This document shows positions 1-9,487 of a stretch of DNA of 64,000 nt, in pieces. Origin of the DNA: Vibrio chagasii (GTDB lineage: Bacteria > Pseudomonadota > Gammaproteobacteria > Enterobacterales > Vibrionaceae); contig CP090851.1 of NCBI GenBank assembly GCA_041879415.1, positions 2,232,001 to 2,296,000 of the forward strand, given 5' to 3'. Position 1 is the stretch's first letter. The number at the start of each line of letters is the position of its first letter. A program made the translations under genes and the position numbers. The notes beneath the pieces were generated by a model, which ran no database searches, was not told the origin of the DNA, and saw nothing but the letters and a program-made list of their open reading frames with translations.

Positions 1-611
1 GTACGCTTTGTTGTTTTTTCCTGCGTACGCAAAATACTGCAAGGTATCGTCATCACCAAAGTGCACGAAACCGCTGCCTTGTACTTCCATCATAAACGGG
101 TCGATACGGTTAGCAGCGTAGCCAAGTTCAAGTCCTTGACCCTCTAAGGCACCATTGTAGATCTCTTCACGGGTTGGACACTCTTTATCGCAATCTGGCA
201 GTCCATACACCGGGTAACGGTACTCTTCATTCGCTTCATGGCGCAGTTCCATTACTGGAGAGAAATAGCCTGTGAAAAGCACATTACCTTGCTTATCTCC
301 GCCACCAAGTTGAGCCGTTTGAACACCAAAGTTTGCGAGTTCACTTGGGTCACCACTTAGCATCGCCCACTCATTAAGTTGCTTGTATAGCGGCTCGTAG
401 ATTTTCGCCATCGATGGTGATCGAGACACAACCATCTCAGCTTGTTCAGCAAATGCCGTGTAATCTCTTGGTTTATTAGACTCCACTACATCGACCTTAT
501 TTAAGGTGCGAGGAAATTCATCATCAAGGTGTTGTTGAGCGAGATCGGTGGGTTGAGCACAGCCAAATAAAACAGTGGCAGCGACAAGGGGAAGCCATTT
601 TTTAATCACAA
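1..611 (-). CDS. mltA: Membrane-bound lytic murein transglycosylase A (5' part, runs off the left edge)
   Basis: MltA cleaves the glycan strands of peptidoglycan to 1,6-anhydro products and is an outer-membrane lipoprotein. The visible N-terminal part has a short signal peptide ending in the lipobox LFGC (Cys about residue 17). Further on are the family segments MEVQGSG and YFAYAGKNN near the cut. About 203 codons are visible; E. coli MltA has 365, so the C-terminal part including the 3D-type catalytic domain lies outside. I chose the GTG at 611 because AGGA lies 8 nt upstream. An in-frame ATG at 620 lacks a ribosome binding site. Family assignment is firm; the start is less so. Confidence 0.9.
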
Positions 612-699
612 GAGTCATCCTAAAAATTCTATGCATCGAGGATGACAAAAACGATCAGATAACACAATCTTCGTTTGTAAGAGTTTACAAGAAGATAAC

Positions 700-1188
700 C
701 TATCGGACGGAGTTATCAGTGTGGCCTTTTAAACGAAAGACGGGATTGTAATGACTCTCTGAATCCAGCGTCATTTCTGTGTTGTCAGAATTGCTCATTC
801 GGAAGCGGTACGTCTTATCTCCCGCTTTATACTCGAAGTAGTTGCCGTCAAATTCAAAACTGGTCGCGATAATCGAACCAGCGACAGACACTCCATTGGC
901 ATTCAACACAAACTCATCCGTTGCATAATGAGCTACATCTTGCTCAATCCAAGTGCCATACAGCAAATGATTTGGCGTTGCAGCCTGCTGCAAACGAGTG
1001 ATGACATCACCATAAAGCGATACGACAGCAAACGAACCGACGAGAGCCAGCACCATCAGGCAACGCTCTATGATCTTGCGCTTCAATGGAGATTGATTGC
1101 GCTGCTCAGCCTCACTGTAGAGGCCTTTAGTAATCTCATCGATTTTATTCTTTTGTGCTGAAGCTTGTGGCATTCGGTTACTACTCAT
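700..1188 (-). CDS. DUF2850 family membrane-anchored protein
   Basis: A 162-residue protein of unknown function that resembles the DUF2850 family found beside argA in vibrios. The N-terminal 40 residues are charged and probably cytoplasmic. A single hydrophobic segment follows at about residues 41-61. The remaining hundred or so residues should be periplasmic, with a GTWIEQD motif and several short beta-strand-like stretches. The gene is divergent from argA, and the 146-bp spacer contains the ArgR operator. No catalytic motif is visible. I infer a membrane-anchored periplasmic domain protein; the role is not known. Confidence 0.75.
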   Translation of the reverse strand: MSSNRMPQASAQKNKIDEITKGLYSEAEQRNQSPLKRKIIERCLMVLALVGSFAVVSLYGDVITRLQQAATPNHLLYGTWIEQDVAHYATDEFVLNANGVSVAGSIIATSFEFDGNYFEYKAGDKTYRFRMSNSDNTEMTLDSESHYNPVFRLKGHTDNSVR

Positions 1189-1282
1189 GAAGATGCTGTG
1201 CGCATTCTACACTGAGACACTTTATATAATGAAGTCTAGATGAGAATTGTTTGCGCTTTATTCCAAAAAGATGTTGTTTAAA

Positions 1283-1321
1283 TTTGAATTAAAATGCTAA
1301 ATTATCGAATAAATAAACAAA
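1283..1321 (+). promoter_or_regulatory. Tandem ARG boxes (ArgR operator) upstream of argA
   Basis: Two 18-bp half-operators resemble the enterobacterial ARG box consensus TGAATWWWWATTCA. Box 1 is at 1283-1300 (TGAATTAAAATGCT core) and box 2 at 1304-1321 (CGAATAAATAAACA core). They are separated by exactly 3 bp, the spacing typical of ArgR hexamer operators. They end 13 bp before the argA start codon, where bound ArgR could block initiation. This predicts arginine repression of argA and possibly of the divergent DUF2850 gene. Confidence 0.65.
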
Positions 1322-1334
1322 TCGGACTTGTTCT

Positions 1335-2672
1335 GTGAAACTAAGAAGTACAGCGCTAGTAAAAGGATTTAGACAATCAACCCCCTATGTTAATGCACAC
1401 CGTGGCAAAACCATGGTCATAATGTTGGGAGGCGAAGCCGTTGCCGATAAGAACTTTGGTAACATAATTAGTGACATCGCTCTGCTCCACAGCCTTGGGG
1501 TAAAGATTGTTCTCGTTCACGGTGCAAGACCACAGATCAACCAATTGCTAGCAAAGCAAGATTGCCACACACCCTATCATAAGAACATTAGAGTCACCGA
1601 TGAATACGCTCTAGGTGTGGCTATGCAGGCTGCTGGACAGCTTCAACTTGCCATCACCGCTCGCCTTTCAATGAGCTTAAACAACACGCCAATGGCAGGC
1701 ACTCAACTTAACGTGATGAGCGGCAACTTCATTACAGCACAGCCACTGGGTGTGGATGATGGCACCGACTATTGCCATAGCGGACGTATTCGTCGAATCG
1801 ATATCGAAGGGATTAATCGCACCCTCGACCAAGGTTCTATCGTGTTACTTGGCCCTATTGCGAGCTCCGTTACTGGCGAAAGCTTTAACCTACTCTCTGA
1901 AGAGGTCGCAACCCAGGTAGCAATTCGTTTAAAAGCCGACAAACTTATTGGCTTTTGCTCTGAGCAAGGGGTAACAGATCAAAACGGCAATGTACTCGCC
2001 GAGCTGTTTCCTAAAGATGCTAAACAGATTCTTGAACGCTTAACTGAAGTTCAGAATCCAGTTGAAGACATGAGCACCGGGACCATGCGCTTCCTAAAAG
2101 GAGCAATTTCCGCTTGTCGTGCAGGCGTACCTCGTTGCCACTTAATCAGCTACAAAGTGGATGGCGCCCTGATCCAAGAGCTGTTCTCTTTCGATGGTAT
2201 TGGAACCCAAGTGGTGATGGCGAGTGCCGAGCAAGTAAGACAAGCTCAGATTGACGACATTGGCGGCATCTTTGACCTTATTCGCCCACTTGAAGAGCAA
2301 GGCATCTTAGTACGCCGCTCTAGAGAACAGCTAGAGCAAGAGATCCACCGATTTACCATTATTGAAAAAGATCGGCTGATTATCGGTTGCGCTGCCCTCT
2401 ACGCATACCCGGAAGATCATATGGCAGAGATGGCTTGTGTGGCTATCCATCCTGATTATCGTGATGGCAACCGCGGGCAAATATTACTGGATTATATGCG
2501 TCATCAATCGAAGTCTCGTGATATCGACCAAATTTTCGTTTTAACCACACACAGCCTGCATTGGTTCCGTGAACAAGGGTTTTACGAGATCGGAGTTGAT
2601 GAGCTACCGATGGAAAAACAGGGCCTATACAACTATCAACGTAACTCAAAAATCTTAGCATTAAATGTGTAA
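1335..2672 (+). CDS. argA: Amino-acid N-acetyltransferase (N-acetylglutamate synthase)
   Basis: ArgA catalyses the first step of arginine biosynthesis, acetyl-CoA plus L-glutamate to N-acetylglutamate, in the cytoplasm. The 445-residue product is close to the 443 of E. coli ArgA and is collinear with it. An amino-acid-kinase-like domain (about residues 1-290, [14 protein letters not shown] near the start) should hold the arginine feedback site. A C-terminal GNAT acetyltransferase domain follows (about 295-445, with [11 protein letters not shown] and LTTHSLHWF). The start codon is GTG; the upstream ribosome binding site is weak. The gene stands alone and is probably controlled by the double ARG box just upstream. 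Confidence 0.97.
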   Translation: MKLRSTALVKGFRQSTPYVNAHRGKTMVIMLGGEAVADKNFGNIISDIALLHSLGVKIVLVHGARPQINQLLAKQDCHTPYHKNIRVTDEYALGVAMQAAGQLQLAITARLSMSLNNTPMAGTQLNVMSGNFITAQPLGVDDGTDYCHSGRIRRIDIEGINRTLDQGSIVLLGPIASSVTGESFNLLSEEVATQVAIRLKADKLIGFCSEQGVTDQNGNVLAELFPKDAKQILERLTEVQNPVEDMSTGTMRFLKGAISACRAGVPRCHLISYKVDGALIQELFSFDGIGTQVVMASAEQVRQAQIDDIGGIFDLIRPLEEQGILVRRSREQLEQEIHRFTIIEKDRLIIGCAALYAYPEDHMAEMACVAIHPDYRDGNRGQILLDYMRHQSKSRDIDQIFVLTTHSLHWFREQGFYEIGVDELPMEKQGLYNYQRNSKILALNV

Positions 2673-2902
2673 ATAAAATTTTGGACTAAAATCTCACTTC
2701 AAAGGAAAAATAATTGCAAATGTAATCGTTTTCTATATGAGATTTATTAGGTATGCACTTTAACTCACAAACAAAATTGTTTAGAATTTGGTCGCTTTAA
2801 CAAAATAACAAATGTTTTTATTGGAATGACCACCTCAAACGCCCTATGACACAAATCATTTGAGCGAATCGAAGTGGTTACTGCACGGATTGCTATACCC
2901 GT

Positions 2903-2937
2903 TAACGATCAGCAGGCGCTTGATGCTCTGGTCGTTA
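2903..2937 (+). other. Hairpin in the argA to small-ORF spacer
   Basis: The arms TAACGATCAG (2903-2912) and CTGGTCGTTA (2928-2937) pair over ten positions with one G-U pair and a 15-nt loop. The hairpin lies 28 nt before the start of the 63-codon ORF at 2966. There is no T tract, so it is more likely a leader structure than a terminator. The rest of 2673-2902 shows nothing I recognise beyond AT-rich sequence. Confidence 0.4.
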
Positions 2938-2965
2938 GTATAAACAGCAAAAAGAGCAACATGAT

Positions 2966-3157
2966 ATGAGAACCATTGTTTGTAACTCGCTGCAAAGTTT
3001 TTGGGATATGGCTGATAACCAATTCTTAGAAGGGCTAGACGTTCACTGCGTGTTCCCTGTGAGCGAAAATCTAAAAGAGTTTATTTTGAATTGCCAAGCA
3101 AAATACAAGATAAACCACATATCGTTTACTCGAGCGTTTTTAGGCAATGATTCCTAG
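2966..3157 (+). CDS. Small hypothetical protein (63 aa)
   Basis: I do not recognise this protein. It is 63 residues long, mixed in charge, with two cysteines in its first half (VCNS and HCVF) and one at NCQAKY; no signal peptide or membrane segment is visible. A GAG-containing weak ribosome binding site lies upstream. A stem-loop begins at the stop codon, and the gene converges with recD, which ends 53 bp further on. A separate leader hairpin and a terminator directly at its end argue for a real transcription unit. The composition is not unusual for Vibrio coding DNA. A chance ORF in an intergenic region remains possible. Confidence 0.5.
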   Translation: MRTIVCNSLQSFWDMADNQFLEGLDVHCVFPVSENLKEFILNCQAKYKINHISFTRAFLGNDS

Positions 3158-3192
3158 TACGCTCAAAGCAACCAGGGATGGTTGCTTTGTAC
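3157..3192. terminator. Stem-loop between convergent small ORF and recD
   Basis: AAAGCAACC (3165-3173) and GGTTGCTTT (3180-3188) form a perfect 9-bp stem with a 6-nt loop, and GTAC repeats flank it on both sides. It lies between two convergent genes and could end transcription from either side. The T tract is short. Confidence 0.55.
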
Positions 3193-3209
3193 ATATGCCT
3201 CAATTATCG

Positions 3210-5420
3210 CTAGTTGGTTAAGCGACTTCCTAAACCACTCACTCGCTCTGTTTTCACCTTAATCCCACGCTTCAATACATTCGTATCACTGAACATCATC
3301 AGTCGTTTCTTCGCACGCGTAATCCCCGTGTAGATAAGCTCTCGAGTCAAGATTGGGCTGAAATCTGGTGGCAGAATCATTAAGGTCAAATCAAATTCAC
3401 TACCTTGAGATTTATGAATTGTCATCGCATAAGCCGTTTCATGCTCAGGCACTCGACTTGGTAGTACAGCTTTCACACTGCCATCAGGTGATTCAAAATA
3501 TACCTTCAAACGAGGGGTTGAGTCAGGTTGGCTTGAATCCGATTCAAGCATGCAGATACCAATATCACCATTGTATAACCCCAAGCCATGATCGTTACGC
3601 GTTACCATCACTGGTCGCCCGTGATACCACAATTCATCATTATGTGGATTCACTAAACGCCTTGCGGCAAGTGCTCTTTCTATTCTGTGGTTGAGGCCAT
3701 TAACACCAAAATCGCCTTCACGAATAGAGCACAACAGTCGACATTGGCTGAACAAATCGAGTACCGATTTGGCTCTCGCTTCTTGGGTTTCTAGCTCGTC
3801 CAATGGCACATTCATTCGATTGAGATACGCACCATACTCATTAACCAAGGTACGCAGCATCAAGTTATAGCTGTCGCTCGATAGAGGATGATTTTCGATA
3901 TCGCCAAAACCTTTGGCAAACACTTGGTCTACTTGATTCGCAGAGCCGTTATTGATTGCTTTTGCCAGCTGACCAATACCAGAACGGGCATCGAAACGGT
4001 AACTCTTTTGCAGCATACATAGGCTGTCTGCAATGGCCGGAGGATTAACGACTCCCGCTTTTGCCTGCTGTGTATGGGCTATCGCATCAAAACCGGTCAT
4101 CTCCGCAATCAAGTTGCCTTGTGCACTGCTATAACCTGCTGAATTGAATGAGCAGATATCACCTAACACTGCGCCGGCTTCAACGGAAGCCAGTTGGTCT
4201 TTATCTCCCAATAAGATAAGCCTTGCGTGTGCAGGAAGTGCATCCACTAGCTTATACATCATCGACAGATCAACCATCGACGCTTCATCCACCACCAAGA
4301 TATCCAGGTGAAGTGGATTACGTCGGTTGTGTCTAAACTCTGCACGGTTGGGAATCGCACCGAGCAATCTATGTAAAGTGCTTGATTCGGTTGGTATGTT
4401 GGCTTTTACTGCAGGCGCTAAAGGCTGTTGCTCAATCGCTTTACCAATCGACTCAGTTAAACGTGCCGCCGCTTTACCCGTTGGTGCCACTAGCTTAATC
4501 GTTGGTGTTTTACCTTGGCTTAATGATTGCTCGACCATCGCCGACAGTAATTTGGTTACCGTTGTCGTCTTACCGGTACCCGGCCCACCAGAGATCACCG
4601 CAAAGCGACGGCTCAGCGCCACCGCTGCCGCCACTTTTTGCCAGTTCAAACATGCCGATAGCGGTACCAAACCGTCTAGAACATCTAAGTCCGTTACCTG
4701 CTTAGCTTGAACGATCGCTTGGTCTATTGCCCCCCAATTCAGAGATTGCTCATCGACAATATCAAGATGATCACACACTAGCTGTTGGCGCTGTACCTGA
4801 GACGTCTGCTGATTTGCTTCAGCCTTGGCTAAGGCGTTAAACAGAAAATGATAACTACGTGCAAAGAGCTGATTAAGTGTTTCCGTCAGCGCCTTTTTCT
4901 GTTCAATATTGAATTCTACCGGCTTACTTAAACGGTTTAACGTGTCAGCCAACACAACCTCATAGTTCCAGTAACGCTGTAAGTAGACACGCAGTCCATC
5001 AAACATCAGAGGCTTAACACAGTCATTGGTTGCGCCAACGAGGTTAGATGATTGCAGAACAGTCACCCAATCAATACCTAACAGCTTTTGATTCAATTGC
5101 AGAGCCGTTTCACCGTACAACCCAAGTAACTGGGCTAGATCTGCCGTTTGTTCGTGGCCTGTCGTATGCTGATGTATCAGCTGAGTACAAATGTGTCCTT
5201 TGCCTAATTCATGGCTCACTACCCCTGCAAGAAAGCCGATCTCTTGAGAGTAACTCGTAGCTTGCTGAGCAATAAAACGAGCAAATTGATAATCCAACTG
5301 ACGAATAGAACCCTTATCCGCAAGAAACTTGAGTACATCTATGAGTTGCTCAGGAATAAGTGAAAATGGCTTTGCTGTGTTCGCAGTATCTATGCTGGTA
5401 TTAGTGGTCGTTGTTGTCAT
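3210..5420 (-). CDS. recD: Exodeoxyribonuclease V subunit alpha (RecD helicase)
   Basis: RecD is the fast 5'-3' SF1B helicase of RecBCD, which processes double-strand ends and degrades linear DNA. The 736-residue protein has Walker A GGPGTGKTTTV at about residue 279. Walker B is DILVVDEASMVD, and there is a GDKDQLASVEAGAVLGD motif. The C-terminal UvrD-like motif TIHKSQGSEFD is followed by YTGITRAKK. It is longer than E. coli RecD (608), mainly through linker and N-terminal sequence. Its ATG overlaps the recB stop as TAATG, which implies translational coupling. It is the last gene of recC-recB-recD, and no LexA box was seen before the cluster. Confidence 0.97.
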   Translation of the reverse strand: MTTTTTNTSIDTANTAKPFSLIPEQLIDVLKFLADKGSIRQLDYQFARFIAQQATSYSQEIGFLAGVVSHELGKGHICTQLIHQHTTGHEQTADLAQLLGLYGETALQLNQKLLGIDWVTVLQSSNLVGATNDCVKPLMFDGLRVYLQRYWNYEVVLADTLNRLSKPVEFNIEQKKALTETLNQLFARSYHFLFNALAKAEANQQTSQVQRQQLVCDHLDIVDEQSLNWGAIDQAIVQAKQVTDLDVLDGLVPLSACLNWQKVAAAVALSRRFAVISGGPGTGKTTTVTKLLSAMVEQSLSQGKTPTIKLVAPTGKAAARLTESIGKAIEQQPLAPAVKANIPTESSTLHRLLGAIPNRAEFRHNRRNPLHLDILVVDEASMVDLSMMYKLVDALPAHARLILLGDKDQLASVEAGAVLGDICSFNSAGYSSAQGNLIAEMTGFDAIAHTQQAKAGVVNPPAIADSLCMLQKSYRFDARSGIGQLAKAINNGSANQVDQVFAKGFGDIENHPLSSDSYNLMLRTLVNEYGAYLNRMNVPLDELETQEARAKSVLDLFSQCRLLCSIREGDFGVNGLNHRIERALAARRLVNPHNDELWYHGRPVMVTRNDHGLGLYNGDIGICMLESDSSQPDSTPRLKVYFESPDGSVKAVLPSRVPEHETAYAMTIHKSQGSEFDLTLMILPPDFSPILTRELIYTGITRAKKRLMMFSDTNVLKRGIKVKTERVSGLGSRLTN

Positions 5421-8400
5421 TATAAAAGCCCCATCTGTCCAGTTTCATCGTCATTCAATTGTGCTGAACGTCTGTCTATCACTTTACCGTCAATCAATTG
5501 ATCCATTTCATCAAGTAAAGCCAGTGTTGGTTTCGCTGAGAAAATACCTTGTTGAGATTGGCCATCCATTCCACGTAGGAACAAGTAGTACACGCCGCCA
5601 AAATGTTGCTCGTAGATGTAATTGGCAACACGACTACGTAAGAAACGGTGCAACGCCAATGCATAGATTTGGTATTGCAAATCATAGCGGTGGTCGGCCA
5701 TCGCCGATTTCAATGCTTCACCATGGTAGACGGCAACATCATCTCCTAAGTGATTCGATTTCCAGTCGAGTACATAGTATTTACCTTGATGCTCGAACAC
5801 CAAATCGATGAAACCTTTCAGCATGCCTTGCACGGTTTGGAAACCTAGGTCGCCCGCTTTCGCCGATAACGGATCATGATATTGAATGGTTTGATTCAAT
5901 TCAGATGCAGCCAACACTTCGATTGGCAGTAAGAACTCCATCTCAACTAAACGTTGTGTCGAATCTTTCTCGCTTAGCTTTAGGCTTTTACCATCCAACG
6001 CGGTGTTCAGCACCGTATCGACCAGTTGCTGAAGCACAGGTAGCCACTCTAATTCGTATTGCTCTGACTCTAATAAGTGAGTGATTACTTGCGTGTTGTG
6101 TTCGCTAGTTGCTGGCTCGGTAAACTCAACCTCCTCAAACAATGTGTGCAAGAAAGTGCCTGGGCGAGCACCACGAGGGAACGTAAAGATAGAGCGTTCA
6201 GGTTCAATCAACTCAGATTCATCTTGCTCATCAGCCGAGTCAATATCAAAGCCAGACACCTCAATGGTCGCGTCATGACTCGCACCGTGACTGCCTTGCT
6301 TTACAAGCCCCGAGTAACTAGTGATACGCCAAGCCCTGTCGATTGAAGCCTTTAGCTCGTTAGCATGTAAGTCTTCACTCACTTGCTCTGTTTGCACAAA
6401 CACTTGCTCATGCGCGGTTGGTGTTTCGGCTAACAACACACTGGAGTTCTTGCCCTCAATGGTTGCAAGAGCCTGATGCAATTCGGCAATACCCTGCTCT
6501 TGTCCGTTTTGAACCAAATAACCCATCGCACTTAAATGAACACCGGTCGGCTCTTTAGTTGAACGCCCTTTACGCAGTGGCGCCATACCCATGAAACAGC
6601 CATAAACGGCACGAGTCAGCGCTACATAAATCAAACGCAAGTCTTCCGCGAGTCGCTCTTTATCCGCTTGGGCTAAGGCACTGTCACTACCTGTAATATC
6701 CAGCACTGTAGTATCTGAATCATGGTCGTAGAATTTGCCTTCGCTCGCTTCTCGGTAACTCGCCACAAATGGCAGGAATACTAAGTCATATTCCAAACCT
6801 TTCGACTTATGAATGGTAACGATTTGAACCAAGTTTCTCTCCGATTCAAGACGCTGAATGTCATCTTCACTACCGCCTAAACCATTTTGAGCATCGGAAA
6901 TCGCTTCTGCCAACCAACGCAACAAGCCGTAGTCGCTGTCGAGCTCTTGTCTTGCCTGCTGTAGTAATTCGCCTATGTGCATCAAATCAGTAAGTGAGCG
7001 CTCACCATTTTCTTCTTCCAGTAAGCGTTCCGCGAGATGTCGTTTGCTGATCACACTGCGCAGCATTGGTAGCACACCACGTTGTAGCCACAACTTACGA
7101 TACTCACGAAACTCGTTAACGACGTTTTCCCACACAACCTCATCGTTATTGAGCTCATCCAATGAAGCCGCATCCAGAGCAAACAACTCGGAGGCTAGAC
7201 TCGCGCGCAATGCACGGTCGTTTTCGGGCGTCAGCACCGCTTGCAACAAGCGTTGAATATCTTGCGCAACCAAGCTGGTAAACACACTGTCTCGGTTCGA
7301 CAAATACACACTCGCAATGCCTTGTTCAGACAGCGCATTTTTGATCAGACGACCTTCACTGCCGGTTCGAACCAAGACAGCAATATCACCCGCATTCACG
7401 GCATGTTGTTTTTTGCCGTTATCAAAATAGGCTTGCTGGTTTTGAGAAGCGGTCAGAATGGTTTGAATTTGACTCGCCGTCGCCTCAGCCATTGCCTTGT
7501 GATATTCGCCTTTTGGCAACGGCTTGTCTTCAGCCTCTTGTAACCAAAAGGTGAGTGCGTGCTGAGTTTCTCCGTTCATCACCCATTGGCGCTTATCAGC
7601 CGATGGACTGGCAGCAACAGGCAAAAATGGAATGTCTTGGTCATAGATAAACGGGCTGTCCGAATTCATAAACACTTGGTTTACTGCGCTGACCATATCA
7701 GCACTTGAACGCCAGTTAGTGCCTAAGGTGTAGTGTGCACTAACTTGGTTTCTCGCCTTAATATAAGTAAAGATATCTGCGCCACGGAAGCCATAAATAG
7801 CCTGCTTCGGGTCACCGATCATAAACAAACCGCACTGCGGATTATCGAGATAGATTCGGCTAAAAATACTGTATTGCAGTGGATCGGTATCTTGGAATTC
7901 ATCGATCATCGCAACCGGGTAGAGTGTGCGAATTCTTTCCACCAGCAAAGATTGTTCATCGACATCAATCGACGCGGATAACTGAGTCAACAAGTCATCA
8001 AACGACAACCACTGCTTCTGCTGTTTTGCCTTGGCTAACATAGTTCGACAGTGAGTAATCGCATGCGCCAATAACGGGGCTTTCAAGTCGGCAGGGTTAT
8101 TTAAGAAATCCTCAATCGCTTCGAAAACAGCGTGCTGAGGCGCGGTGCCTTTCGGTGTTTTTTCAATTAATGTGGCTTGAGAGAACTTTTCTAACTTGTC
8201 TGGATATTGATAATCATGGGTGTCACTTTGCGCCCATGCTGTCACCGCCTCTAGCCATGTCGGCAGAGACTTCTTGGTGTAACTACGCTTGTTCACATCC
8301 GAACCAGAGATCAAAGCCAATAAGTCCGCTTCAGACTCACACCACAGCGCTTTAAGCTGCTTCACTTTGTCTAGGTTCTGGTTATGCAGAATTTGCAAAT

Positions 8401-9094
8401 CACCCGACATCGCATCAACTGTCAATTTCAGAGGAGATCCTGTCAGATAACGATTTACGTCTGCTAATAATGCAGCCGGTGAACCCCAGATATTACGAAC
8501 CTCACCAGCTAGCTGAATAGGCAACGGGTAAAACTGCTTACGCCAATAGTCGGCAACCACTTGCGCTTTGAGATGGCTTTCATCAGTCACAAATTCATTA
8601 TCAAATCGGCTGCCAGACTCGAAGGCATTTTGAGTCAACATTCGCTGACAGAAGCCATGAATGGTGTAAACCGCAGCTTCATCCATTTGCCTTTCGGCAT
8701 TGAGCAGTGTTTTCGCAGCGCTAGCGTGATCTTCGATTTCTTGCAGCAAAGGAGCAATCACTGGATCGTCACTTTGCCCGCGAGAAAACGCAATGCGCGC
8801 ATCATGGATTCGAGCACGGATACGGTCACGTAGCTCTGCGGTTGCTGCTTCGGTAAAAGTCACGACCAGGATTTGATCTACAGTGAGCGGCTCGTGATGT
8901 CGGGTAGCTTCTGTAAGCTCACCTTGTGGTGCTGCCGTGCCGTGTCCGAGCAGTAGGCGTAAGTACAAGCCAGCGATGGTAAATGTTTTACCTGTACCCG
9001 CCGATGCTTCAATTAAACGCGCACCATGAAGTGGAAACGTCATGGTGTTGAGTGTCTGTGGAGCAATTACCTGAACACTGCTTGTGGTCGTCAT
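5420..9094 (-). CDS. recB: Exodeoxyribonuclease V subunit beta (RecB helicase-nuclease)
   Basis: RecB is the 3'-5' SF1A helicase and the only nuclease of RecBCD; it also loads RecA after Chi recognition. The 1224-residue product (E. coli 1180) has Walker A EASAGTGKTFTI near residue 30. The helicase motifs MIDEFQDTDPLQY, GDPKQAIYGFRGAD and TIHKSKGLEYDLVFLP follow in order. The C-terminal nuclease motif is intact: Asp in GFIDLVFEH and Asp/Lys in YVLDWKSNHLGDD, matching the E. coli D1067/D1080/K1082 set. An ATG with AAGG just upstream starts the gene. A 393-bp gene-free gap separates it from recC, unusual for cotranscribed subunits. Confidence 0.98.
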   Translation of the reverse strand: MTTTSSVQVIAPQTLNTMTFPLHGARLIEASAGTGKTFTIAGLYLRLLLGHGTAAPQGELTEATRHHEPLTVDQILVVTFTEAATAELRDRIRARIHDARIAFSRGQSDDPVIAPLLQEIEDHASAAKTLLNAERQMDEAAVYTIHGFCQRMLTQNAFESGSRFDNEFVTDESHLKAQVVADYWRKQFYPLPIQLAGEVRNIWGSPAALLADVNRYLTGSPLKLTVDAMSGDLQILHNQNLDKVKQLKALWCESEADLLALISGSDVNKRSYTKKSLPTWLEAVTAWAQSDTHDYQYPDKLEKFSQATLIEKTPKGTAPQHAVFEAIEDFLNNPADLKAPLLAHAITHCRTMLAKAKQQKQWLSFDDLLTQLSASIDVDEQSLLVERIRTLYPVAMIDEFQDTDPLQYSIFSRIYLDNPQCGLFMIGDPKQAIYGFRGADIFTYIKARNQVSAHYTLGTNWRSSADMVSAVNQVFMNSDSPFIYDQDIPFLPVAASPSADKRQWVMNGETQHALTFWLQEAEDKPLPKGEYHKAMAEATASQIQTILTASQNQQAYFDNGKKQHAVNAGDIAVLVRTGSEGRLIKNALSEQGIASVYLSNRDSVFTSLVAQDIQRLLQAVLTPENDRALRASLASELFALDAASLDELNNDEVVWENVVNEFREYRKLWLQRGVLPMLRSVISKRHLAERLLEEENGERSLTDLMHIGELLQQARQELDSDYGLLRWLAEAISDAQNGLGGSEDDIQRLESERNLVQIVTIHKSKGLEYDLVFLPFVASYREASEGKFYDHDSDTTVLDITGSDSALAQADKERLAEDLRLIYVALTRAVYGCFMGMAPLRKGRSTKEPTGVHLSAMGYLVQNGQEQGIAELHQALATIEGKNSSVLLAETPTAHEQVFVQTEQVSEDLHANELKASIDRAWRITSYSGLVKQGSHGASHDATIEVSGFDIDSADEQDESELIEPERSIFTFPRGARPGTFLHTLFEEVEFTEPATSEHNTQVITHLLESEQYELEWLPVLQQLVDTVLNTALDGKSLKLSEKDSTQRLVEMEFLLPIEVLAASELNQTIQYHDPLSAKAGDLGFQTVQGMLKGFIDLVFEHQGKYYVLDWKSNHLGDDVAVYHGEALKSAMADHRYDLQYQIYALALHRFLRSRVANYIYEQHFGGVYYLFLRGMDGQSQQGIFSAKPTLALLDEMDQLIDGKVIDRRSAQLNDDETGQMGLL

Positions 9095-9487
9095 GCCTTA
9101 CTGCCTTCTGATAAATATGTTGTTACAAATGTGACCTAGCGTGGAAAACGTCATTCAATTTACGTCCTACGCTGATTTGTTAATAGTTAGTGCGATCTCT
9201 CTCACGGATCAATTCGGATCGCCTCGCTACTATGCGCCCACGAGTTCAGGAGCGCGATTCGAGTTTTATACTCATTGCCTACTTAGAACCACAGAATAAT
9301 GGTCCCTCTGACCTGTGGCCGTACAGCGAACGCCCTACACTAATAATGATTTACTGGCGGCCACTTTATTTCCTGTACCTTGCTTCTCTTCACCTGGAAA
9401 CTAAGCATCCCAAATGCTTACTAGCGACTATATTTCGTCTTTCATTAAGTCAGCACATACGCTACTGATCTTGTCGATCACAGCCAC
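9095..9487. other. Gene-free spacer between recC and recB
   Basis: This 393-bp stretch has no convincing coding sequence. The one open frame on the plus strand (9190-9468) is antisense to the operon and has no ribosome binding site. I see no strong terminator, IS end or repeat. In E. coli this position holds ptrA, so it could be a decayed remnant or a spacer carrying a recB promoter. Both are inference. Confidence 0.5.

Noticed and set aside
9190..9468. 92-codon open frame on the plus strand between recB and recC
   Set aside because: It is antisense to the operon, has no ribosome binding site or recognisable motif, and the start is arbitrary. Treated as a chance ORF.
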